From Chloroflexota bacterium (GTDB lineage: Bacteria > Chloroflexota > Limnocylindria > Limnocylindrales > CSP1-4): DNA of 10,476 bases. The notes below the pieces were generated by a model that worked only from the letters and a program-made list of their open reading frames with translations, had not been told where the DNA came from and searched no databases. The DNA is taken from NCBI GenBank assembly GCA_021789355.1, contig JAJYJR010000152.1:1-10476 (forward strand). Direction: 5' to 3'. This document shows, piece after piece, positions 1 to 6,661 of the stretch. The first letter of the stretch is position 1. Each line of letters starts with the position of its first letter. The translations under genes were made by a program, and so were the position numbers.

Positions 1-336
1 GCCATCACCGGGACCCAGCCGGTGGATGCGCCCAAGCCGACCGAGGCGCTGATCGGCGCCCTGGCGGCCTGCATGATCTCGGGCATCCAGCGCGAGAGCG
101 CGGCGGCCGGCCTGCGCATCGACGCCATCGAGGTGACGGCGCATGCCACCCGCTTCGGGGGCCCGGACGGCCCTCGGCTGGGCGACTTCCGGGTCGACGT
201 GACCGTCACCAGCCCGGAGCCCGAGCCGGCCTTGCGCCCGTTGCTCGATGCGCTTGCCTCCAACGGCACGGTGACGAACACCCTGCAGCTCGGCCAGCCC
301 ATCACGATCGAATCCCGCGTGGTGCGGGCCGCCTGA
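1..336 (+). CDS. OsmC/Ohr-like family protein, C-terminal part (5' end outside window)
   Basis: The frame is open from base 1 (reads AITGTQP before the first internal GTG at 22) to TGA at 334-336, so the true start lies upstream and the GTG is probably not the start. The segment around ALIGALAACMISGIQRES matches the central helix of OsmC-fold proteins, whose first reactive cysteine sits in an 'ALAGC' context; the C-terminal beta part (QLGQPITIES) also fits. OsmC/Ohr enzymes are cytosolic thiol peroxidases that reduce organic hydroperoxides using a pair of cysteines. Only one cysteine is visible in this fragment. The region where the second normally occurs (near 'CPVSNTL') reads NGTVTNTL, so classical two-cysteine peroxidase activity is doubtful. 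A 63-bp gap separates it from the downstream stress protein gene. The family call is fairly sure; the activity is not. Confidence 0.8.
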   Translation, partial: AITGTQPVDAPKPTEALIGALAACMISGIQRESAAAGLRIDAIEVTAHATRFGGPDGPRLGDFRVDVTVTSPEPEPALRPLLDALASNGTVTNTLQLGQPITIESRVVRAA

Positions 337-399
337 TGGCGGCGCGTGCCATGCCTGCCGCACGAACCGGCCGACGTGCCGGGACGAGGAGATCCTTCG

Positions 400-861
400 A
401 TGTTCCAGAAGATCCTGTGGGCGACTGACTTCTCGGCCCACGCCCAGGATGCCGGCCGCAAGGCGCTCGAGTGCGCGCAGTGCTCGCAGCGCCCGGTCGA
501 CGTGCTCACCGTGGTGGCGCCTGACGACCTGCCCCCGTTCCTGCTCGACGTCCCGGACCCCTTCGTCACCGAGCGTGAAGTCGAGGCAGCCGAGCAGCGC
601 CTGGATCGCCGCTACGAGGACCGGGTCCGCAGCCACCTGCACGAGGCCACCCAGTTCCTGCGCGATGCCGGCGTGAAGACGGTGCTGCACGTTCGGGTCG
701 GAACCCCATCCGAGCAGATCGTGCGCCTGGCGGACCAGCTCGGCAGTGACGTGATCATGCTCGGCGCTCACGGCAAGCACGGCCTGGCGGGCGTGCTCCT
801 CGGCAGCACGGTGGACCATGTTGCCGAGCGTGCGCACTGTCCGGTGCTGGTGGTGCGTTGA
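400..861 (+). CDS. Universal stress protein (UspA family)
   Basis: Predicted 153-aa cytosolic protein with a single Usp domain. It begins with the beta-1 strand and nucleotide-site Asp (KILWATDFS, Asp10) and ends with the ATP-binding signature G-2X-G-9X-G(S/T): GAHG at residues 122-125, then GS at 135-136, followed by the usual terminal strand CPVLVVR. Presence of the full signature predicts an ATP-binding rather than a UspA-type non-binding member. The start at 400 is chosen because GAGGAG (386-391) lies 8 nt upstream; an in-frame ATG at 346 would add 18 residues not typical of the family. A CxxC pair (Cys25, Cys28) is present in the first helix, which is not a family hallmark. The stop codon overlaps the start of the chromate transporter gene, suggesting co-translation. 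Confidence 0.93.
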   Translation: MFQKILWATDFSAHAQDAGRKALECAQCSQRPVDVLTVVAPDDLPPFLLDVPDPFVTEREVEAAEQRLDRRYEDRVRSHLHEATQFLRDAGVKTVLHVRVGTPSEQIVRLADQLGSDVIMLGAHGKHGLAGVLLGSTVDHVAERAHCPVLVVR

Positions 862-2156
862 CCGTGGCATCCGCTGCCGACGCCGTCGAGCGTCCGACCG
901 CCGGCGGCGTCGCGACCCCGGCCGCGCACGACGGGGGGATCGCCGGCCACGCGCGCGTCGTGCCTGGGCTCGGGGATCTCTTCGCGACGTTCTTCACCAT
1001 CGGCCTGACGTCGTTCGGCATGGCCATCCTGCAGAACATCCGCTCCGTGCCGGTCCGGCGCGGCTGGATCGACCGCGAGGAGATCGACGAGGGGCTGGGG
1101 CTGGTGCAACTCTACCCGGGCGCGATCATGGTCGACCTGGTCGCCTACATCGGCTACCGGATTCACCGCGTGGCCGGGGCGGTGGTGGCCACCGCGGGGT
1201 TCGTCACGCCGGCGCTGGTGCTGATGCTCGCGCTGTCCTGGCTGTACGCGACGTACGGGGCGGCGCCCGGTGTGGCCGGGTTCGTGGTCGGCCTGGACGC
1301 CATCGTGGTCGGCGTGGTGGCGAGCGTCGCGATCGACTTCGCCATGCAGCATGCCCGCGGCACGCTGCCGGCGCTGCTGGCCGTGGCGGGCTTCGCGGTG
1401 GCCGTCAGCGGCGCCAGCCTGCTGCTCGCGGTGCTGGGCGGGCTGGCGCTCGGGGCCATCGCGGTCCGACCGGGCCGGGGCGCCGGGAACGGAGCACCCG
1501 CCGTCGCGGCCGCCCCCGGGCAGGCCGTGAGGGAGACACTCTCGTGGCGCCGCCTGGCCGTGGCCCTGGTGCCGGGTGCCCTCGTGGTGGCCGCCGCGGC
1601 GGTCGCCGCCGCCTCGAGCGGGCTGCTCTCCGCGCTCTTCCTCGACATGACGCGCATCGGGACCGTCGCGTTCGGCAACGGGTCGACGATCCTGCCGGTG
1701 CTGCAGCAGGACGTGGTCGACAGCCGACACTGGCTGAGCCTGCCCGAGTTCGGGGTTGCGATCGGGTTCGGCCAGGTGACACCGGGTCCGTTCCTGATCA
1801 GTGCCACCTTCGTGGGCTATCGCGTGGCCGGGCTGTGGGGGGGCGTGCTCGCCGCGATCGGGATCTTCGCCCCGAGCGTCGCGATGACCACGGTGGCCGC
1901 GGAGATCTACCCGTGGCTGCGGCGCTGGGCCTGGGTCAAGGGCGCGGTCGGCGGCGTCATGGCTGTCTTCGTCGGTCTGCTGGCGAGCGTGGCCCTCACA
2001 CTCGGCCGCCCCGTGCTGGGGTTGCCTGCCGCCCTGGTCCTGCTCGCCGCGGCGTTCGTCGCGGTGCGCGTCGTGCGCTGGAACCTGCTCGCGGTGTTCG
2101 GGGCCGGCCTCGCCGCGTGGGCGGCCTACCTCGCACTCGGCGGCGCCTGGCATTGA
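858..2156 (+). CDS. chrA: ChrA-type chromate transporter, two-domain (CHR family)
   Basis: Predicted 432-aa polytopic inner-membrane protein made of two homologous halves, the long-chain CHR architecture. The N-terminal half carries TSFGMAILQ (residues 51-59) and QLYPGA (84-89). The C-terminal half carries AFGNGSTILP (271-280) and QVTPGPFLISATFVGY (306-321), with a less hydrophobic linker near 203-231. The family exports chromate, probably entering by mimicry of sulfate, though many members have untested substrates. The start is either TTG at 858, overlapping the preceding stop as TTGA, or GTG at 864; both give about 40 residues before the first membrane segment. No ATG fits. Placement between two universal stress protein genes with 4-nt overlap upstream and 17 nt downstream indicates a three-gene operon. 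Family is near certain; chromate as the physiological substrate is inferred. Confidence 0.92.
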   Translation: MTVASAADAVERPTAGGVATPAAHDGGIAGHARVVPGLGDLFATFFTIGLTSFGMAILQNIRSVPVRRGWIDREEIDEGLGLVQLYPGAIMVDLVAYIGYRIHRVAGAVVATAGFVTPALVLMLALSWLYATYGAAPGVAGFVVGLDAIVVGVVASVAIDFAMQHARGTLPALLAVAGFAVAVSGASLLLAVLGGLALGAIAVRPGRGAGNGAPAVAAAPGQAVRETLSWRRLAVALVPGALVVAAAAVAAASSGLLSALFLDMTRIGTVAFGNGSTILPVLQQDVVDSRHWLSLPEFGVAIGFGQVTPGPFLISATFVGYRVAGLWGGVLAAIGIFAPSVAMTTVAAEIYPWLRRWAWVKGAVGGVMAVFVGLLASVALTLGRPVLGLPAALVLLAAAFVAVRVVRWNLLAVFGAGLAAWAAYLALGGAWH

Positions 2157-2173
2157 AGGTGGAGGAGTTCGCC

Positions 2174-2644
2174 ATGTACGCTCGGATCCTCGTTCCGGTC
2201 GATGGCAGCGGGCCGTCGACGCGGGCATTCCGGGAGGCCCTCCGGCTGGCCGCGGACCAGCATGCGGTCCTTCGGATCGTGCACGTCATCGACCTCGGCG
2301 TGGCACTGGCCCCGTGGGCGGAGCCCGCGTTCATCGACTACACGACGCTCGATTCGGCGCTCCACGAGACCGGACGCCGGATCGTCGACGGCGCGATCGC
2401 CGAGGCTCGCGCGGCGGGGCTCGAGCCGGAATCCGCGATGCTCGAGACCGAGGTGGACGACCCGGCGGCTGAGATCCTCGCGGAGGCGGAGCGCTGGGGT
2501 GCGGACCTCATCGTCATGGGCACCCACGGGCGGCACGGACTGGTGCACCTCATCCTGGGCAGCGTGGCCGAGGGGGTGGTGCAGCGCTCGAAAGTGCCGG
2601 TCCTTCTGCTGCGGGCCTCCGACGACGCGCCGCCGGCCGCCTGA
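2174..2644 (+). CDS. Universal stress protein (UspA family), second copy
   Basis: Predicted 156-aa single-domain Usp. N-terminus ARILVPVDGS gives the beta-1 strand and the conserved Asp10. The ATP-binding signature is intact: GTHG at 116-119, nine residues, GS at 129-130, then the final strand VPVLLLR and a short Ala/Pro tail. A strong GGAGGAG (2161-2167) precedes ATG at 2174, so the start is secure. It is clearly diverged from the first Usp at 400-861 (different middle region), so this is not a recent tandem duplicate. It lies 17 nt behind the chromate transporter gene and is probably the last gene of that operon, because the next gene is convergent. Usp dimers often sense ATP/ADP state or partner with membrane transporters; a regulatory link to the transporter is my inference. 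Confidence 0.95.
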   Translation: MYARILVPVDGSGPSTRAFREALRLAADQHAVLRIVHVIDLGVALAPWAEPAFIDYTTLDSALHETGRRIVDGAIAEARAAGLEPESAMLETEVDDPAAEILAEAERWGADLIVMGTHGRHGLVHLILGSVAEGVVQRSKVPVLLLRASDDAPPAA

Positions 2645-2696
2645 CTCGCGTTGGGCGACTGCGCCACGAGCTCCGGACCGGCGGTTCCCGCTGCTC
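2645..2696. other. Short convergent intergenic gap, no clear terminator
   Basis: These 52 bases separate the stop codons of the second Usp gene (+) and the P-type ATPase gene (-). I find only a weak 4-bp hairpin (GGCG at 2654-2657 with CGCC at 2662-2665) and no T or A tract, so no intrinsic terminator can be supported on either strand. Confidence 0.4.
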
Positions 2697-5192
2697 CTAG
2701 GCGGCGTGGAGGCCGAGACGGCCGAACAGCCGTGCCTTGGACCAGTCGATCACCACCGCCCAGAGCGCCACGACCGCGAAGACCGCCGCCACCAGCACGG
2801 GGCTGAGTGCAGCCATCAACCAGCCCGCGCTGGCAACTACGGTCACGGCGGCGACCGCCCCAGCTGAGGCCGCCATGAGCCAGGGACCCGGCCGTGAGCT
2901 CCAGAGCCGACGCGGCTCGCGCACGAGGTAGACGGTCGCCTGGCTGCCGAACGCCAGCGTCACAAAGGCGAGCGTCTGCAACCGGTCTGTGCCCAGGTGG
3001 AGCGCGGCCGCGCCCATCCAGAAGACGGCGAGCGTCAGTGCCAGGGAGGGGAGCGCGACGCCCAGGGCTCCGAGCAGGAGCGGCTGCACGCGCCAGCGGT
3101 TCGGGCGCCGGGACGAAGGTGCCCGGTCGGTGGTGATGGCCATGGTGGCGAAATCGTTGGCGAAGAGCAGCAGCACCATCAGCAGCGGGCTCAGCGCGAT
3201 GCGACCCGTGGCGAGGAACACCAGGCTCAGGAAGACCGGGACCTCCAGCTTCTTGATGCTCGAGTTCAGCGCGTAGGTCAGCATCCGCTGGTAGATCCGG
3301 CGGCTGAGCTCGATGGCGGCCACCACGTCCCCGAGGCCCGGCTGCGTCAGGACGATGCTGGCCGCGGCCCGGGCCACGTCGGTCGCGTTCGCCACCGCGA
3401 TTCCGACCTCCGCCTGCCGCAGGGCGGGCGCGTCGTTGACCCCGTCGCCCGTCATGCCCACCACGTGGCCCTGTTCCTGCAGCCGGCGCACCAGGTTGAA
3501 CTTGTCCTCCGGCAGCACGTCGGCGAGCACCGCGCAGTCTGCCGCGAGGGCACGGTCGCGGATCTCGGCGGCGTCGCAGGCCGCCCCGCCAAGTCCCACC
3601 TGCGCCGCGACGGCGCGAGCGGTGGGCAGGGTGTCCCCCGTGATCATGATCACCCGGAGCCCGAGTCGCTGCAGGTCCGCCACGAGACCCCGGGACTCGG
3701 GTCGCGGCGGATCCTGCAGGCCCACGAGCCCGGCCAGGTGCAGCGTCCGCTCGTCGCCGCTCGCCACCGCCAGGACCCGCAATCCGCGTGCGGCGAGCGC
3801 CTCCAGGTCCCGTTCGAGGGCTGCCGGCGGGTCGACGCACAGGCCGGCCACCACCGGCGGCGCCCCCTTCACCACGCGAACGGTGGCGCGGGCAGTCTCA
3901 ACCCGGGCCTCGGAGATCTTGGTCTCGGGGGCGAACGGCGTGAAACTCACCCGGTGCGGGCCGGAGGGGTTGGTGACCACAGCGACCCTCGCGGCGTCGC
4001 CCGCCGCCTCGGCGGCACCGGTTCCACCAGCCTCGCCGCCCACGTCGGCGTGGCCCGCCGTGTCGGCGGCACCGGTTCGGCCGGCCTGGCCGCCCGCATC
4101 GGCATCGCCCGCCCGACCGGCCGCGCCGGCGAGGATCGCGAGGTCGATGGGGTCCTGGGTGGCGGCGTCCGAGGCCAGGCCTGCGAGGGCGAGCAATGTG
4201 CGCACGGTCTGGGGCGGGTAGGCCACCGTCTCGGACAGGGCGAGCTGGTTGAGCGTGATGGTGCCCGTCTTGTCGGTGCAGGCTACGTCCATGCTCGCCG
4301 CCTCCTCGATGGCGGACAGCCGCGTGGTGAGGACCCCTCGCTGGGTCAGCTCGTGGGCGCCGAGGGCGCCAGCCAGCGCGAACGTGGCCGGCAAGGCCAC
4401 CGGAACCGAGGCGAGGAGCAGGACCACACCGAACGACAGCATGTCGACCGGCGCTCCTCCGTGGAGCAGGCCGATCCCCACCACGGCCGCCGCGAGCACC
4501 AGGTCGAGCGCGACGAGCGCGCGCACGATCCGCGTGACCACCGCCTCGAGGTGACTGGCGGTGCGGGCCGTGCGCACCAGCTCCGCGGTGTGCCCGAAGA
4601 ACGTGTCGCCCGCCGTGGCGGTGACCGTCCCGGTGGCCTCGCCCCGGGTCACCGTGCTGCCCGCATAGACCGCGTGGCCGGTGCCAGCCTCGACGGGCAG
4701 CGATTCGCCGGTCAGCGCCGACTGGTCCACTTCGAGCAGCCCTTCCTCCAGCGCCACGTCGGCGGGGACCACGTCGCCCACCCGCAGGTGGACCACGTCA
4801 CCGGGGACCAGGTCCTGTGCCGGAAGCCGCTGCCAGGCGCCGTCCCGCAGCACGCGCGCCATGACGTTGAGTCGCTTGCGGAGCAGCGACAGCGCCTCCT
4901 GCGCACGGTTCTCCTGCACCCAGCTGACGAGGGCGTTGAACAACAGGAGGACCGCAACGACGCCTGCCTCGAGCGTCTTGCCCAGGCCGAGCTCCAGCGC
5001 GATGGTGACCTCGAGCATCCAGGGGACCGGGGCCCAGAGCTTCGCGAGCAGCAGTCGCACCGGCGATGCGTGCTGCTCCGGGGTGATGTTGGGGCCATGC
5101 TGGCGCAGACGACGGGCGGCTTCCTCGCTGGAGAGGCCCCGTCGCTGCAGCCCACCGGTGGGCGCGCCCGCGGAGGTGGCTTCGACTTGCAT
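2697..5192 (-). CDS. P3A-type plasma-membrane proton-pumping P-type ATPase
   Basis: Predicted 831-aa membrane pump. Domain order from the N-terminus: short cation-ATPase N-terminal region (GLSSEEAARRL), TM1-2, actuator domain with TGES (161-164), TM3-4 with PVALP (264-268), phosphorylation site CTDKTGT with Asp307, nucleotide-binding domain with KGAP (442-445), hinge MTGDGVNDAP (580-589), and six C-terminal membrane segments. FANDFATMAITTDR puts Asp680 where plant and fungal H+-ATPases carry their proton-binding Asp, and Asn86 (NALVSW) matches its TM2 partner; there is no CPC-type heavy-metal motif or N-terminal metal-binding domain. It should extrude protons using ATP. Residues about 355-402 are an Ala/Gly-rich insertion with an 18-residue duplication. 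The start is ATG at 5192-5190; an AGAGG lies about 12 nt upstream, so initiation support is modest. An upstream in-frame start at 5330 would add 46 Arg/Gly-rich residues and is disfavoured. Divergent from the CDF gene. Confidence 0.93.
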   Translation of the reverse strand: MQVEATSAGAPTGGLQRRGLSSEEAARRLRQHGPNITPEQHASPVRLLLAKLWAPVPWMLEVTIALELGLGKTLEAGVVAVLLLFNALVSWVQENRAQEALSLLRKRLNVMARVLRDGAWQRLPAQDLVPGDVVHLRVGDVVPADVALEEGLLEVDQSALTGESLPVEAGTGHAVYAGSTVTRGEATGTVTATAGDTFFGHTAELVRTARTASHLEAVVTRIVRALVALDLVLAAAVVGIGLLHGGAPVDMLSFGVVLLLASVPVALPATFALAGALGAHELTQRGVLTTRLSAIEEAASMDVACTDKTGTITLNQLALSETVAYPPQTVRTLLALAGLASDAATQDPIDLAILAGAAGRAGDADAGGQAGRTGAADTAGHADVGGEAGGTGAAEAAGDAARVAVVTNPSGPHRVSFTPFAPETKISEARVETARATVRVVKGAPPVVAGLCVDPPAALERDLEALAARGLRVLAVASGDERTLHLAGLVGLQDPPRPESRGLVADLQRLGLRVIMITGDTLPTARAVAAQVGLGGAACDAAEIRDRALAADCAVLADVLPEDKFNLVRRLQEQGHVVGMTGDGVNDAPALRQAEVGIAVANATDVARAAASIVLTQPGLGDVVAAIELSRRIYQRMLTYALNSSIKKLEVPVFLSLVFLATGRIALSPLLMVLLLFANDFATMAITTDRAPSSRRPNRWRVQPLLLGALGVALPSLALTLAVFWMGAAALHLGTDRLQTLAFVTLAFGSQATVYLVREPRRLWSSRPGPWLMAASAGAVAAVTVVASAGWLMAALSPVLVAAVFAVVALWAVVIDWSKARLFGRLGLHAA
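4005..4112 (-). repeat. 54-bp tandem duplication inside the ATPase nucleotide-binding domain
   Basis: Two adjacent 54-bp units, 4005-4058 and 4059-4112, match at 44 of 54 positions by hand alignment; both contain TCGGCGGCACCGGTTC, at 4009 and 4063. Because 54 is a multiple of three the reading frame is kept, giving two 18-residue units (ATPase residues 361-378 and 379-396) of pattern AGxADxGGxAGxTGAA. They form most of an Ala/Gly-rich insertion between the conserved DPIDLAIL and HRVSFTPF segments. Confidence 0.85.
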
Positions 5193-5609
5193 GCGCCGAT
5201 GATGCCTCTGACCGGTACCCCCGGTGGCTCCGCGGTGGCCGATCGGAGTGCGGCATGGGCACGTGACCCACCAGCGCCGGTGGGGACCGACGGGAGACCT
5301 CCGGCGTCCGGCATGCCATCCGGCCCCCAAGAATAGGCCGCGGGACCCGCGCGCGCCTCAGCGGAACTTGTCACAGTTGCCCATGAGATGTTGCTCCCGG
5401 CAGGCACGCGACCGATCTGACCGAACCCGCCGCCGTGACAGGGATCTCACGCCGAACTCACCGGCGGGGAGGCAACGGCCCCGCGCCCTACGCCTCCCCG
5501 CCTCCGCATGCATGACCATCGAGGCGACGCAGGACTACATGGCAGGACTGCATGAGGGACCGCAGCCAGGGTCCAACGAGCAGGGACGAGCCGCCCCTCG
5601 GGCCGCTCC
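5193..5609. promoter_or_regulatory. Divergent intergenic region between proton ATPase and CDF genes
   Basis: This 417-bp stretch lies between two divergently transcribed genes, so it must hold promoters for both. It contains several inverted repeats: ACCGG-5-CCGGT (5211-5225), CCCACC-6-GGTGGG (5267-5284), CGTGA-8-TCACG (5434-5451), an 11-bp pair (5463-5502), and GGACC/GGTCC flanking 8 nt near 5555-5572. A TATTCT on the minus strand (5335-5330) matches the TAnnnT form of a -10 element for the ATPase, but no good -35 lies 17 nt upstream. I found no convincing plus-strand -35/-10 pair. No gene with convincing support lies here apart from a weak small-ORF possibility at 5512-5619. Confidence 0.5.
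5463..5502 (+). promoter_or_regulatory. Perfect 11-bp inverted repeat (long stem-loop) upstream of CDF gene
   Basis: GGCGGGGAGGC at 5463-5473 is the exact reverse complement of GCCTCCCCGCC at 5492-5502, with an 18-nt loop between. As RNA this would be a very stable hairpin ending 107 nt before the CDF start codon. It could be a leader structure of the CDF transcript, a boundary or terminator-like element for upstream transcription (no T tract follows), or a DNA operator. It does not contain the internal motifs of a metal riboswitch that I know. Confidence 0.6.
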
Positions 5610-5619
5610 ATGGACGTGA
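5512..5619 (+). CDS. Possible 35-aa upstream ORF / leader peptide (weak)
   Basis: An ATG at 5512 opens a 35-codon frame (starts MTIEATQDYMAGLHEG) whose TGA at 5617-5619 overlaps the CDF start codon region by 10 nt, an arrangement compatible with translational coupling. It lies just after the 11-bp inverted repeat. There is no recognisable Shine-Dalgarno sequence, the peptide resembles nothing I know, and frames this long arise easily in GC-rich DNA. I list it only as a possibility. Confidence 0.12.
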   Translation: MTIEATQDYMAGLHEGPQPGSNEQGRAAPRAAPWT

Positions 5620-6542
5620 CGACTGCATCCGAGGCTCTCGCCGGCAGGTCGCTCCACGCTCGGACGGTGGCCGGGAGCGGTGCGTCGCCGCGGCTGCTGG
5701 TTGCACTGCTGCTGGCGTTGTCCGTGCTGGGCCTGGAGGTCGGAGGTGGCCTCCTGACGGGGAGCCTTGCCCTGCTCAGCGACGCGACCCATGTCGCGGT
5801 CGACGTCGCAGCGCTGCTGGTGGGGTTGACCGCAGGACGACTTGCGACCCGTGATCCGGACGACGCGCACAGCTACGGGTTCCACCGCATGGAGTCGATC
5901 GGCGCCCTGGTCAACGGGGCGTTGCTGGTAGCAGCGAGCGCCGCGGTCCTTGTCGAGAGCGTGGGCCGCCTCCTTGTGCCGACGCCGGTGGAGGCCTCGG
6001 GGGTCCTGGGCGTGGCGGTGCTGGCGCTGGTCACAAACACGACGTCCGCGCTCCTGGTGCACGGGATCGAACGGCGCACCAGCGCAACCCGGGTCCTTGT
6101 GCTTCACCTTGCCGGCGACGCCGCGGGCTCGTCGGCCGTGATCGCCGCCTCCCTGGTGATCCTGGCCGGTGGCCCTCCGATCCTCGACGCGGTCGCCAGC
6201 CTGGCGATCGGGCTCCTGCTCGGGGTGGCCGGCCTGCGACTGCTCGCCGACGTCGTCCACATCCTGGCCGAAGGCGTGCCAGCCCAGCCGTCGCTCGCGT
6301 CGGCCGGCGCGGCCCTGCGCTCGGTGCCAGGAACTGCGGCGATCCACGACCTGCACGTGTGGGCGCTGGCCGAGGATCTTCCGCTGGTGACGGCGCACGT
6401 CGAGCTCCAGCCCGCGGCCGAGCTGTGCGACGTCCTGCCGGCCGCGACGGACGCCCTGCGCCGGATCGGCGTCTCGCACGTGACGCTCCAGGTGGAACAG
6501 GAATTCTGCGGACAGGGCCGGGTCCAACCCGGCCCGGATTGA
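5610..6542 (+). CDS. Cation diffusion facilitator (CDF), CzcD-like Zn2+/Cd2+ exporter
   Basis: Predicted 310-aa inner-membrane metal/proton antiporter with six membrane segments and a C-terminal cytoplasmic domain. TM2 contains GSLALLSDATHVAVD with the metal ligands His61-xxx-Asp65, and TM5 contains HLAGD with His166-xxx-Asp170. The HxxxD/HxxxD pairing is characteristic of zinc-transporting CDF members (manganese-type members use DxxxD). The family block YGFHRMESIGALVNGALL-like sequence follows TM2, and the cytoplasmic domain begins at IHDLHVWAL (245-253). No His-rich loop is seen. The start at ATG 5610 has only a weak purine stretch (GGGACGAG) well upstream, so initiation efficiency may be low or coupled. 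It is divergent from the proton ATPase; a CDF exporter consumes the proton gradient that such a pump could build, though this functional link is inference. A 119-bp gap follows before the DsrE-like gene. Confidence 0.93.
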   Translation: MDVTTASEALAGRSLHARTVAGSGASPRLLVALLLALSVLGLEVGGGLLTGSLALLSDATHVAVDVAALLVGLTAGRLATRDPDDAHSYGFHRMESIGALVNGALLVAASAAVLVESVGRLLVPTPVEASGVLGVAVLALVTNTTSALLVHGIERRTSATRVLVLHLAGDAAGSSAVIAASLVILAGGPPILDAVASLAIGLLLGVAGLRLLADVVHILAEGVPAQPSLASAGAALRSVPGTAAIHDLHVWALAEDLPLVTAHVELQPAAELCDVLPAATDALRRIGVSHVTLQVEQEFCGQGRVQPGPD

Positions 6543-6550
6543 GCCGGCGG

Positions 6551-6566
6551 CGGGACGGACGTCCCG
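6551..6566 (+). other. Hairpin just after the CDF stop codon
   Basis: CGGGAC-GGAC-GTCCCG forms a 6-bp GC-rich stem with a tetraloop, starting 9 nt after the CDF stop and followed by TTCA rather than a T run. It could attenuate or protect the CDF message 3' end; a true intrinsic terminator is not supported. Confidence 0.35.
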
Positions 6567-6617
6567 TTCACGCGGAGCAGCTAGCGGGTGCGGACTCACC
6601 ACCCCGACAGGACACGA

Positions 6618-6639
6618 ATCGCCGGAGGCAACCGGCGAT
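6618..6639 (+). promoter_or_regulatory. 8-bp perfect stem-loop directly before the DsrE-like gene's ribosome binding site
   Basis: ATCGCCGG (6618-6625) and CCGGCGAT (6632-6639) are exact reverse complements around a 6-nt loop AGGCAA. The structure ends 5 nt before the Shine-Dalgarno AAGGAGG (6645-6651). It leaves the ribosome binding site free, so it could stabilise a processed 5' end or serve as a protein-binding or attenuation element for the four-gene run downstream. Confidence 0.55.
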
Positions 6640-6661
6640 CAGGCAAGGAGGAACTGGCACG

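Noticed and set aside
768..2228. A 486-codon open frame on the minus strand opposite the Usp/ChrA genes
   Set aside because: It is antisense to genes with clear family motifs, its translation is Arg/Gly/His/Gln-rich without any domain, and such frames are expected opposite GC-rich genes.
5193..5330. N-terminal extension of the proton ATPase to an upstream start at 5330
   Set aside because: The added 46 residues are Arg/Gly/His/Trp-rich and unlike the family's N-terminus, which begins shortly before the GLSSEEAARRL block; ATG at 5192 gives normal length.
2997..5336. A very long plus-strand open frame opposite the proton ATPase
   Set aside because: The translation is low-complexity Arg/Gly/His-rich sequence; the minus strand encodes an intact P-type ATPase with all motifs.
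5463..5502. Resemblance of the GGGGAGGC/GCCTCCCC stem to the closing helix of yybP-ykoY manganese riboswitches
   Set aside because: Only the outer helix is similar; the 18-nt loop is far too short and lacks the conserved internal loops.
5520..5600. Repeated GGGAC/CAGGG motifs suggestive of a NiCo (czcD) riboswitch before the CDF gene
   Set aside because: I cannot fold the four-way junction or place all conserved segments; the motifs are short and common in GC-rich sequence.
5535..6602. Long minus-strand open frame opposite the CDF gene
   Set aside because: Composition artefact with no recognisable domain; the plus strand shows an intact CDF protein.
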